NCBI GenBank assembly: GCA_005223375.1
Contig: RXOD01003903.1
Coordinates: forward strand, 1 to 38,348
Reading direction: 5' to 3'
Length of the DNA stretch: 38,348 nt
Origin: Amoebophrya sp. AT5.2
Taxonomy: Eukaryota > Sar > Dinophyceae > Syndiniales > Amoebophryaceae
Made by a program: the position numbers and the translations under genes. Below, in pieces: positions 1 to 8,099 of the stretch. How positions within the stretch are numbered: the stretch's first letter is position 1; the number at the start of each line of letters is the position of its first letter. The notes under the pieces were generated by a model. It searched no databases, had not been told where the DNA came from, and was given only the letters and a program-made list of their open reading frames with translations.

Positions 1-17
1 CATCACCTACCACTTAC

Positions 18-198
18 CAGTTGGCCACTTACCACCTGGTCTTTCCATACAGTACCGCCCGAACGACTTGTAGAACTTGTTCTGGTACCAGTTCTGGAAC
101 TTCCCATGGACGACCTCAAACTTCTCATCCTTGCACGTCTTCCAAATGTTGCTCCAGTACTTGATCCCGATCGGGTGCGGGGCCAGCGAGAACGACAT
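18..198 (-). CDS. first exon of a small unknown protein (partial)
   Basis: The exon opens at ATG 198, with an in-frame TAG 6 bases upstream, and encodes about 60 residues beginning MSFSLAPHPIG. It is rich in aromatic and basic residues (KYWSNIW, WYQNKFYKSFGRY) and does not look like a shadow frame, because no gene lies opposite it. It ends at a strong splice donor, G|GTAAGT at 18/17. A second identical GTAAGT sits at 33/32, exactly 15 bases earlier, so either donor would keep frame. If unspliced, the frame stops at position 7. The rest of the gene lies beyond the left edge. I do not recognise the family. The composition would suit a small soluble or organelle-complex subunit, but that is a guess. 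Confidence 0.5.
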
Positions 199-740
199 CT
201 TCTCCTACTGCGATTATATCGTTATCGTTATACTTATCGTTACTAACTTGTTATCGATCGAGAGCTCCTCTTCTATGAATGCCCCGATCAGAACCTACTA
301 TACTTATTCTTATTCTCCTTGAGCTTTCTTGCATCAACAACGGAAATGGCTTGCTCTTCCTCGACTGCAGAGCGACCGCTTGAGTTGTACTAAACTTGTA
401 ATCACTAACTCAAGCTACCAGAATCACAAAAACCCGTCGTGGTCCCCATGTATCCGATACTTGTCACTCAAAAAAAATAATAAAGGAACAGCACCAGGAT
501 CATCCACAGCACCATGTGCATGTCCACCGCAGAGCTGGCTGCGTTCCGCTCCTTTGGATTGCTCGTCAAGCCTTCATCATGTTCATTCATCATCCATGCG
601 TAGTCTCAGCCTTCTTTGCATAGCAAAAAATACAGCGTCGGCGCCCTCAGGCTCACTGCGTGCAGAAGTCGTTAGATGTAAGTATAGAAGGTGCAAAACT
701 CAAAGTTATGTGGAAATGGGTTTGGCGGGCGTTGACGCGT
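199..740. other. intergenic stretch, no gene seen
   Basis: Between the helicase 3' end and the start of the leftmost gene. It holds AT-rich simple sequence with repeated ATCGTTA-like units near 218-243 and runs of A near 470-485. At 318-327 the minus strand reads AAAGCTCAAG, the same 10-mer found just before the ubiquitin-like gene. No coding frame here has support. Confidence 0.5.
318..327 (-). promoter_or_regulatory. second AAAGCTCAAG copy, upstream of leftmost gene
   Basis: Same 10-mer and same strand as the copy at 5168-5177, here about 120 bases upstream of ATG 198. It may mark a 5' untranslated region or be chance. Confidence 0.15.
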
Positions 741-3700
741 TCACCCACCAGCCATGTACTGCGGTCTCCTCCGCTTGTTTTTGTACGACGATCCGCCGCT
801 GCTTTTCTTCAGCAAATCCTCCCCGCCCGCCGCGCCGCTTTCTCCTTTCGCAACTTCGATCTTCCCTCCGCTCCCCTCCTTCATCATCAAGTCCGGCAGT
901 TGTTTCATGTCCACCTGTGCCACGCTGTGCTTGTGGAACTTCTGGCCGCCCAGCAGTTTGATCGCCTTCCTCCTCCGCAGTCGGCTCAAATCGCTCAACG
1001 CCTTTTCCCGTATCAACTTCGAACCTCCTCCGTCCGTGGTCACCTCGCCGATCACGTCGGTCTTGCCGCCCCACTTCGTGCCGCCGCTTAGTTCCCGCTG
1101 CTCCTCCATCCGCGCCTCCTGCATCCGCCGCTTCACCTGCACCTGCATCGTTCCCGTTTCCTCCTCTTTCGTCAGCACCGAGATCGTCTGACTCTCGCTG
1201 CCCTCCACGCGCGCGTCGGGCATTCGCGGGATCCCGTGCCCCTTCGGCAACCGCCCCATCTTCCCGAGCCACCACGCGTGCTTCTTCAGCTTGATCCGCC
1301 GCTCCAGCTCCGCCCGGATCTTCTTGTTCTCGGGGGAACCGATGTTCTTGTTGGGGGGGAGCCCCAGCAGCTTCTTCAGGTTGTCGCCTCGGCAGGTCTT
1401 CTTTTTCATGTTCTGCAGCATGAACTTCCACTTCTCCAGGTTCAAAATCTTGCGGATCGAGTTGGACGTGTACTTCATGTCCAGCTTGGAGGGATCCTGC
1501 GTCAGGTCTTGGATTTGCTTCACGAGGGGCAGGTCGCCGCGCCGCATGATGGTCGTCACCCGCCCGGACGCGCCGGCACGTCCGGTGCGGCCGATGCGGT
1601 GGATGTAGTCGGCGAGCGTCTGCGGGAGGTCGTACATCACCACGTGGTTGATGTCGGAGATGTCGAGCCCGCGGGACGCGAGATTGGTAGCGATCAGAAG
1701 GTTGGGGGATCTGGGCTTGCTCGGGTCGTTCAACTTCTCGTACCGCGGAGACGTGATGGACGCACGAAGGGTCTCGACAGTGCCAGTGCGGAATGGCGAG
1801 GTTTTACCTTTACTTTTCTGGCCGTCGCCGTGGTGGGGAGTTGATGCACCTGCACTTGGAAATGTTGCGGCTCGGCCGGTTTGATGCTCCGCTGATCCGT
1901 CGCCTTTCAACGGCGCATCGGCGCCCTCTTGTGCTGTTTTGCTTCCGTTTGCCCGCTGCCGCTCTGCCATACTTGGGAGATTTCGCAGGTACTCTTCCGG
2001 ATCCTCAGTGTCGTGGTCTGCGGCCGCTATTCCACCGCCCCGCGTCAAACTAAAACTACCCCCTCCACCGCCATCAACCGCACCCCCCTCCCCCGAAAAC
2101 GCGCGAATCACCCTCGATCGTTTTCTTGGTCCCAGTTCTCCGTGCAGTGCGTCGCAGTCGATGCCCTGCATTTTCAAATGTTTTTGCAGCGACTTGCACG
2201 ACTTCACGGTGTTGGTAAACACCAACGTTTTCTCCTTTGCAAAGTGCAGCGGCGCCTCGCTGAGCACCTCGGTGAGAACGTTTCTGCGCAACCGCCCCCG
2301 CGTCGGCACGAAGCACTGGTCGACGTTCGCCGCGACTTTGTGCGAGTCGCTCGTTACCACGGTGTCCACGGGGAGGGCTAAAGACTTCTCGAGGAAGTTC
2401 GAGACAGCGCCGGTCCGCGTCGCGATTACAGCTCAAAACAATGCATTGTTTAGAGATATCTTTTCAAACCAGGCACCGGGAGATGAGCCATTCTTAGGTG
2501 CATGGGAGGGAGCTGCCAGTCCGATCGGTGCAACAGCTGGCGCAAGTCTGGCACAAGGGGCAAGGTGGGAGTAAGGGAGCAGGCAGAACCCTCTCTCTGG
2601 GGGTCTGGGGAGGCAGCAGGTTGGGCAGCGAAGTCTGAGACGCGGCAATTGATCACCTCGGGCGTGCACTTCGACGGGGCTTTGTTGGATGGCGGCAGCA
2701 CAACAAGGCCAAAAGAATCGGCCCAAAACGGGCCAAAAAAGGGGACGTCCGTTTTGTAAAGATGGTGCGTTTAACAATGAATGCATCTTTCTGAGCTTTA
2801 ACGCGGAGCAAAGGACGACCTGGGGCGCGTCCGACTTGTTCATGCGTGTCAGCAGTTTGCAGATGTCTGCCTCGTAGAATGTGTCGCAGAGCGTGTCGGC
2901 CTCGTCCAGGACCACGGATTCGAGCGAGCGGAGGTTCAGGTTCTTCTTCTCGATGTGGATCAGGAGCCGGTGGGGCGTGCCCACCAGAAAATCCACGCCG
3001 ATGTTTTGCAGCGTCCGCGCCTCCTGGACCCAGCTCTGGCCGGGCGCGGCGGCCGCGGACGTGACGTTAGGGAAGGCCCGGACCACTTTCAGGATCTGCA
3101 CGGCGAGTTCGCGCGTGGGAACGATCACGAGGCAGCGCGGCTTCGTGACCATCGGGTGCAGGTGCGGATTTTTCGACTCGAGCAGGTTGTGCAGGAGCGG
3201 CGCGAGATAGGCCACCGTTTTGCCAGTGCCGGTGCCGGCGACCAGGAGGAGCGACGCGCGGCGGTAGGTCCCGGAAAAAGAGTAGCGCCGCTGGATGTCG
3301 AGCACCGACTGAAAGTCGGACTTCTTGCTCACTCTCAGAGAATTAGAATGCTGAGCGTTTGACGACTGCTCGTCCTCGGGAGATGTTGCTCCGCCAGGTC
3401 CGTTTTCATCGCCGGGTGAAGAGGACACGGTGGCCATCAATTTCGGAATGCAAGCAAGCTGAATCTTCGTTGGGACGCGGATGCCCATCCGAAGCAGCGC
3501 CGTTTGGACTTCCCGGCGCAGCGGGAACTGCTGGAAAGACGGGAAAAGGCTTGATGCCGAGCTGGATGACGAAGATGCTCCACCACCTGTACCACCTGCT
3601 GTTGACGCAAAACTGGAGAAGGGTCGCGCAGTCTTTATCCGAATCCTCATGGCACTTAGGATTGAGGATGAAGAACAAGTTCCTGCTGAGAACCCGTATG

Positions 3701-3791
3701 TAGGTGCTGCCTGCTGGATGGAAGAGGCCGCGCTTTTTGCCGGGCGCACCCGCGCCGACGTTGGAGCAACAGCAAAAGATTGAATCCGCAT
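741..3791 (-). CDS. DEAD-box ATP-dependent RNA helicase, two exons
   Basis: The CDS joins exon 1 (3791-2802, 330 codons) to exon 2 (2420-741, 560 codons including stop), giving about 889 residues. Exon 1 carries motif I AGTGTGKT (185-192), Ia PTRELAVQ (225-232), Ib GTPHR (271-275) and the DEAD box (296-299). Motif III SAT (329-331) is assembled across the intron as SA|T. Exon 2 carries motif IV LVFTNT (about 396-401), [11 protein letters not shown] (574-583) and [12 protein letters not shown] (604-613). About 125 Gly/Ser-rich residues are inserted before motif V, and a long basic tail follows motif VI. The first 65 residues are rich in Ser, Ala and Arg and poor in acidic residues, which could be a mitochondrial presequence. 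RNA unwinding is the family activity; the substrate cannot be told from sequence. The ATG at 3791 is the first methionine of the frame. The frame of exon 2 opens upstream of its GTG at 2369, which is therefore not a start. Confidence 0.93.
2421..2424. repeat. CGCG direct repeat, left copy
   Basis: Left copy of the 4-base duplication flanking the inverted-repeat element; one copy remains in the spliced message as part of the Ser-Ala codons of motif III. Confidence 0.6.
2426..2801 (-). mobile_element. introner-like element with terminal inverted repeats
   Basis: The intron body is an inverted-repeat element. Its right end, read on the minus strand, starts TTAAAGCTCAGAAAGATGCA; its left end, read on the plus strand, starts TTACAGCTCAAAACAATGCA. 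These match at 16 of 20 positions, and similarity continues into TTGTTAAA versus TTGTTTAG. Plus-strand flanks are CGCGA (2421-2425) and CGCGG (2802-2806), a 4-base target-site-type duplication. No transposase is encoded in the 376 bases, so it would be non-autonomous. Short-TIR, target-duplicating intron-forming elements are known as introners, and such invasive introns have been described in Amoebophrya. Confidence 0.75.
2802..2805. repeat. CGCG direct repeat, right copy
   Basis: Right copy of the 4-base duplication next to the TIR that ends at 2801. Confidence 0.6.
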
Positions 3792-4116
3792 CTCGCCGAC
3801 GCTCCTCGGTCGGTTCAGAATGAACTACGGGGAGCACGGTTTCTCGGCCGACGGAGTCCGTAGTTGACAAAGCCCCTACCTGGTTGTTCTCACTAAATCC
3901 GACCCCGAACAATTTGTTCTGTATTGCGGGCGGGCCTTGCGATCGCAACGGCGCTGTCGAACAGCGAATAGCACCGACCACGGCACCCTCCTCCAGATGA
4001 CACGCCTACACTTGTTCGTCCCGACACCAGGATGCGGCATTCATTTATTCTTTCATAATTTATTCATTGCAAATACAACACCTTCAAGCACTTCATCTAG
4101 CACTTGCAAAAAGTCC
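3792..4116. other. intergenic stretch between helicase and ubiquitin-like genes
   Basis: It contains the helicase 5' flank and the ubiquitin-like gene 3' flank. Minus-strand AATAAA-type hexamers lie at 4059-4064 and 4044-4049. Frames seen here overlap the helicase N-terminus on another frame and have no support. Confidence 0.5.
4044..4064 (-). terminator. two AATAAA hexamers, candidate poly(A) signals
   Basis: Reading the minus strand, AATAAA occurs at 4064-4059 and again at 4049-4044, about 50-75 bases past the stop codon of the ubiquitin-like gene. The position is right for cleavage and polyadenylation signals. Dinoflagellate-type genes often lack a clear AATAAA, so this may be chance in an AT-rich patch. 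Confidence 0.3.
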
Positions 4117-5160
4117 TTACAGTTTTTTTCTCAGTGCTTTTACTCTTTCGTCCAGCGCTGCAACTTCCTCTTCAAAACCTTTTTTCCTCGATTGGAAACT
4201 TTTTCTCACGCCCACAACGGTCGAGGCCGACTTCACGGCCGCGATCAATGCTTCGGCGCGATACACTTCCAAAAAAGTGTCCTCGTCCATCATCCGGTGA
4301 GCCACCCGTTTTTCCAACGTCGATATGCGTTCTCTCAACTTTTCCATCTCAAAAAGACGCTCCTCGACCCACGAAGCGTTGTCCTTCGCCACGTAGTGCC
4401 CTTCTTTGAAAAGCAGCATCACAGTTAACATCTGAGATGATGCAGCAGCTGGCGGTGGCGTTGACGTCGATGAAGCTGAAGCTGCCGCTATCTTGTGGTC
4501 GGGCAAACAGAAAGTGAAGGAGGCTATCTTGTCGCTAGTGTCCTTCACTTCTTTGCCCTTCACGATGAATCGGTAGTGGTCTGGCGACGGCACGTCTGGC
4601 ACGCAGTAGGTGGCGAGGTGGGCGGCGACGTCGGCCCAGGTCGCGACATCCGCCCCTGCGGCGGCTGACGGTATTCTCACAGTGTGGGAATTCGGACCTT
4701 GCTTGATTTTCAACGCGAATTGATTTTGATGTGCCGGAGTCGCTCCCTGAACCAATTGCTGATCGTCCCTCAGCAGGAGTACTGTGTCTGTCTGGACCGC
4801 GGCCTGAACTTCTTCTCCTTCCGCCGCAGAAGTCTGCTGCTGTGCTGCATTATCCTCAGAGCCCCCGCCGGCGTATGGCGTCGGCCTCGCAGCACTGCCG
4901 GCTTTGCGCATGACGAGAATCTTCGTTCCATCCGCAATTGCGATCTTCAAAGTGGCGAGTTTTTCGATCGTCGTCGCATCGTCGCCGCCAGCCACCGCGG
5001 AAAGGTCCTTCCCTTTGCAAATCAACTTCTGGTCGCCCGGTGCTGGTCCAGGTCCTGCTCCGCTATTACTTGCAACGAATTTTTTGAGCTGGAAGATGGT
5101 GGTAGACCCGGAAATCTCCATCTCGAGCTTGCGCTTTCCCTCCTGAAGGAGAATCTTCAT
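4117..5160 (-). CDS. ubiquitin-like domain protein with helical C-terminus (possibly BAG-like)
   Basis: A single 347-residue exon from ATG 5160. Residues 1-85 form a ubiquitin-like fold: MKILLQEGKRKLEMEI, then QKLICKGKDL and ADGTKILVMRK, matching the usual beta-hairpin, the KLI.KGK strand and the last strand. Residues about 145-215 may be a second, weaker ubiquitin-like domain (FIVKGKEVKDTSDKI), after an Ala/Gln/Glu-rich linker. From about 260 to the end the chain is charged and helical (LREIS-type heptads, ending ALDERVKALRKKL). Ubiquitin-like plus helical C-terminus is the layout of BAG-family Hsp70 co-chaperones, but I cannot see a diagnostic BAG motif. No C-terminal Gly-Gly is present, so it is not a conjugated modifier. 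Role in proteasome or chaperone targeting is inference. Confidence 0.75.
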   Translation of the reverse strand: MKILLQEGKRKLEMEISGSTTIFQLKKFVASNSGAGPGPAPGDQKLICKGKDLSAVAGGDDATTIEKLATLKIAIADGTKILVMRKAGSAARPTPYAGGGSEDNAAQQQTSAAEGEEVQAAVQTDTVLLLRDDQQLVQGATPAHQNQFALKIKQGPNSHTVRIPSAAAGADVATWADVAAHLATYCVPDVPSPDHYRFIVKGKEVKDTSDKIASFTFCLPDHKIAAASASSTSTPPPAAASSQMLTVMLLFKEGHYVAKDNASWVEERLFEMEKLRERISTLEKRVAHRMMDEDTFLEVYRAEALIAAVKSASTVVGVRKSFQSRKKGFEEEVAALDERVKALRKKL

Positions 5161-5167
5161 TCTTCTT

Positions 5168-5177
5168 CTTGAGCTTT
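5168..5177 (-). promoter_or_regulatory. AAAGCTCAAG just upstream of start; possible spliced-leader relic
   Basis: On the minus strand AAAGCTCAAG ends 7 bases before the ATG of the ubiquitin-like gene. Its last seven bases, GCTCAAG, equal the 3' end of the dinoflagellate spliced leader. A relic of a retroposed trans-spliced message would look like this, but seven bases is short and chance is not excluded. Confidence 0.2.
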
Positions 5178-5854
5178 TGTCTAAGCAATTTAGAATTGAT
5201 GTTGGATCAGCTCGAGCAACCTTTTGATGTCGAGTCGTGCTACTTGTGAAGGTGATGATATGTCAATGCGTTATATCTACATCCCGTACCTCCATCACCT
5301 TCACCATGCGGGAACTTCAACGTAAACTTTTCATCTCATCTGTCCTGTGATTTCCTGGTGTCAGGGGTAAAAATCAAGAATGATACGAGTTGCAGTTGTA
5401 CACCACGATGACGATCGTTACATCAAAGCAGAAAGAGAAGTCCTCCCGTTCCTTCAAGGTGGGCGGGACCGGACTGACACACACACGATCAAGGACTCTG
5501 CATCTACTTCCCACTCCCTCGCGCCCTCCGGGGGATGGTGCGCGCTTCTGCTTGCACTTGCAGCGCCGGATACATAGTTTCAATTTCTGATCTTGCACGA
5601 GCACGTGGTTACCTGCTTTAGTCTTCATTTTCAAACCAGGGAAGCAGGATGAAACGCGCTTTCTTGTATGTGTATCTTCGGCACATGAGTCAGGGCGTCT
5701 TCTCCATGCTCTTGCTGTCGCATTGAAATTCATCTGAATGAATCTGATTCGAGTCATCAGCATCAAAAGTCTTTTTCAAGCGGTGAGTCGCGTCGTTCCC
5801 AAAAATCTACTTCTACTTGCGTGCGACATTCCGAATCCATCGCAGTAAAGGCCT
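5178..5854. other. intergenic stretch, no convincing gene
   Basis: A 130-codon minus-strand frame at 5374-5766 starts with many Met/Ile/Arg and has no recognisable domain, so I do not call it. A CAG|GTGAGC donor-like sequence overlaps the U2AF-like stop codon, so a further 3' exon of that gene could lie here. Confidence 0.4.
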
Positions 5855-8099
5855 TTAGCTCACCTGCGCGCTGAGTGGGACGATGCTATTGTAAAACACT
5901 TCCTCGGGGAAGGATGAGTACTTCAAAAAGCGTCCGTCGTACTTCCGGTTTTGCATCTTCTGCATCACCTGCGACGCGTCTCCCATCGACACGAACTCCA
6001 AAAACACATGCCCGACCTGTTTTAAATTAATAATAGTAAAAACGCATGATTATGATACAACAACGCCCGATACGCATACGGTGCGATAGCTATTCTTTGA
6101 AACTGGAACAGCATAGATACAAGTACCACCAGGTCGCTGACCCCGTCGGCCACCAGGACTTCCATGTGTTCCGGCCGGATGATTCTTGAGTGGGCCGGGT
6201 TGATTTTTCCGTGCATCCCGCATCCCTCGACCATATCGTCGAGCGTATCCGTGAAGTCCTCCGCTTCCGTCTTAAACGGGTCGTAAGCGAGCGCGTCCGC
6301 AATCTGCAGAATGCGTGACGTGCAGACAGCCGGCGCAGCGATCGCGAGAGGGCCGGATGGAGCAGCACCTGAAGAAAGTTGTTGCACGCCGATGTTTCAT
6401 AGTTAGAGGCGTCAAGAATGTTGAAGTTGGTGCTGAGGCAGTCCCAGTCGCGGCAATGTGTTTGCAGGCTCATCTCTTTCGATCGATCACAGCATCGATG
6501 AATAGATGAGGAGGTCGCGCTTGCCCATTTAGCGATATACAGCATAAAGTCAATTATATCGCTACAAAGTCCACCGTATCCGTATTCTGCTACAAGGTCC
6601 GTTTCCGTGACGAGAACACAACACTCACCAGTAACTCAATCAATATTACATGATAGATACATGTAAAGTACTGAGGAAAAAAAAAGAAATGATATTTTGA
6701 AGTTAATCATGGCTGCAACAAAGCAAGGGGAGCGCTACCTTTGATCCATCATAATACTTTGTGATCGCCTGTCTTTTTGGGTTTATGATTGCGAAAAATT
6801 AAAATAAATATGTGTAGCACTCACTTAACTGCTACTGGGGGAGCATATTCTAGGCGCTTCCGTTCGTATCTCCAGCATAAAGTCCTTGGCCATGGACTTT
6901 ATACCCCCAGTCGGGTTGAAAAAAAAAGAAAAAAAAATGTTCTTGCGCATGGTGCTGGAGGTACCATTTGTGATGCCCGGGATTTGTGATTTGACTGCGG
7001 AATCGTTTGGTCGCTTGAACTGCACGGGGAACCCGTGTACCAGCATCCCGTCGCACCGCACCAAGACCTTTTCCGCCATCTCGACACTCTCCATCTGTAC
7101 GAACCCATACCCTTGCTCCGGATGCAACCTGTAGTTTCCGGCATTGGTAGTACTTGTAGCGATTCGTATTGGAGATTCGACATCGACTCACTGCTGCTTG
7201 GAGACCGAGACAGAACTATGTACATGAAGTTGAAGAGAGAAGGAACGAACAACAAGAGAAACAATGAGCTGTACCATATGAGCATGTTTCTGCTGAGGCT
7301 TTCGCTGTCTCTTGTGGCGGGTATGATTTCGGTTTCGCGGAGTTTCGGGATGAAGGCTTGCTTGAAGATTTCGTCATTGATGCCAGGAGGGACGTTGCCG
7401 ACGTACAACCGCTTGAGCTTTTGCTGCGCCGCCTGCGCCGCACTGCTCACGCTCTGCTCCGATGGAATCCACTGAAACCCGTCCCAAAACATCCCCATGC
7501 GAGGATCTGTACCGCGTAGTAAAGACAGAGATTGATCCATCTTCGTTCGGCAGAAAACGAAGAAGCTGCACATCAAACCGAATCAGTATAGCAGGGAAAG
7601 GTAGGCGACGCCAGTAATGAAGCTAATCAAACACAAACCGAATCAGTATAAGCAAATTTATAGTAGAACTTCAGAATCAGGCTCGTCATCATCTTCAAAG
7701 AACTACTCGAATGTAAAAAAATATAAAATCCGAGTGTAAAGAACAAGAACAGCAGCTACTCAGAACTGAGATACTGGCTCCCGCCCCAGCCGCGCCCGCG
7801 GAGGCGCCCTTCCCACTCTCGCCGCGGCCTCCATCACCTTCCTCTCCGCCACCCCGTCGGCCCTTGCCCTTTCCGCCGCCCTGGCGCTGCATGAACTCGC
7901 GCTGTTGTCTTCGTCGTCGCTTCTCTCGGTCGCGCGACCGCTCCGCCGAGGACTCGGATCGCGACCGCTTCTTCTTCGTCTCCACGCCGCCAGCTGTGAG
8001 ACCCTGCTCTTTCTTGTTCTCCTCGCGACCTCCAGCGCGATCGCGATCGCGGCCTCGATCTCGGTCGCGACCCCGATCCCGGCTGCGAGAACGTCCCAT
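5855..8099 (-). CDS. U2AF large-subunit-like splicing factor (RS, RRM, UHM), five exons
   Basis: Proposed exons: 8099-7767, 7540-7311, 7152-6965, 6368-6130 and 6016-5855, about 383 residues. Exon 1 is an RS-type region (MGRSRSRDRGRDRDRGRDRD). Exons 2-3 form an RRM with RNP2 RLYVGNVP and RNP1-like GYGFVQME, and the preceding GMFWDGFQW segment is typical of U2AF-type proteins. Exons 4-5 form a C-terminal UHM: acidic helix TEAEDFTDTLDDMVEGCG, then GHVFLEFVSM and NRKYDGRF, where the usual R-X-F is R-K-Y. U2AF65 recognises the polypyrimidine tract and recruits U2 snRNP in the nucleus. Human U2AF65 is 475 residues with two RRMs plus UHM; I find no second RRM between 6369 and 6964. The exon 1-2 border is uncertain. 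A donor-like CAG|GTGAGC straddles the stop, so a short extra exon is possible. Confidence 0.85.
6017..6129 (-). other. U2AF-like intron 4 (113 bases, GT-AG)
   Basis: CTG|GTGGTA and AAAACAG|GTCGGG join VADGVSDL to VGHVFLEF in frame, restoring the UHM. Confidence 0.7.
6369..6964 (-). other. U2AF-like intron 3 (596 bases)
   Basis: Borders AATG|GTACCT and TTTCTTCAG|GTGCTG keep frame (NG|AAPSG). It is much longer than its neighbours. It holds a hairpin with 9-base arms (6877-6885 / 6894-6902, loop TTGGCCAT) and a 12-base direct repeat CAGCATAAAGTC at 6540-6551 and 6873-6884. No RRM-like coding sequence is seen in any minus-strand frame. Confidence 0.6.
7153..7310 (-). other. U2AF-like intron 2, direct-repeat-bounded or GT-AG
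   Basis: On the minus strand CGCCACAAG ends exon 2 and CGCTACAAG ends the intron, a 9-base direct repeat with one mismatch. Joining at the repeat gives an RRM loop of human-like length but non-GT-AG borders (AGACAG...ACAAG). A GT-AG alternative (ATATG|GTACAG at 7274, same acceptor) also keeps frame and would add 12 residues to the loop. RNA evidence is needed to choose. Confidence 0.6.
7541..7766 (-). other. U2AF-like intron 1 (borders uncertain), with internal repeat
   Basis: Frame-keeping GT-AG borders are TCA|GTTCTG and ACGAAG|ATG. An alternative uses a shared AGCT (GTAGCT / GCAGCT), which would add a hydrophobic FFVFC stretch. A 17-base sequence, CAAACCGAATCAGTATA on the plus strand, occurs at 7574-7590 and 7634-7650, each copy lying next to an AG|CTTC acceptor-like site. 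Confidence 0.45.
7574..7650. repeat. 17-base direct repeat, 60-base period
   Basis: CAAACCGAATCAGTATA is present at 7574-7590 and 7634-7650 without mismatch. The bases beyond each copy on the acceptor side also resemble each other (AGCT...ATCAAA), suggesting duplication of about 60 bases that includes a 3' splice-site-like AG. Confidence 0.8.

Larger units (their letters stand above)
2421..2801 (-). other. intron of the helicase gene with no GT-AG solution
   Basis: The conserved join ...LVLCSA|TRTGAV... requires removal of 381 bases. Because CGCG flanks both sides, the cut can slide by up to four bases. None of the possible registers starts with GT and ends with AG: the nearest starts GT but ends GC. 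Moving to the upstream CAG|GTCGTC donor would delete conserved residues of motif III and has no acceptor in matching phase. The in-frame extension of exon 1 into the intron reads out an unrelated, low-quality tail, which supports excision. Confidence 0.85.

Noticed and set aside
2433..2801. Reading through the helicase intron as coding C-terminus of a short helicase
   Set aside because: It would remove motifs III (Thr) to VI and ends in a Cys/Pro-rich random tail, while the second half of the helicase follows directly in phase after the element.
3406..3981. 191-codon minus-strand frame overlapping the helicase N-terminus
   Set aside because: It is an alternate frame of the helicase exon; the helicase frame carries all the conserved motifs.
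5374..5766. 130-codon minus-strand frame between the ubiquitin-like and U2AF-like genes
   Set aside because: No domain, odd composition and no splice support; could be a 3' untranslated region or a chance frame.
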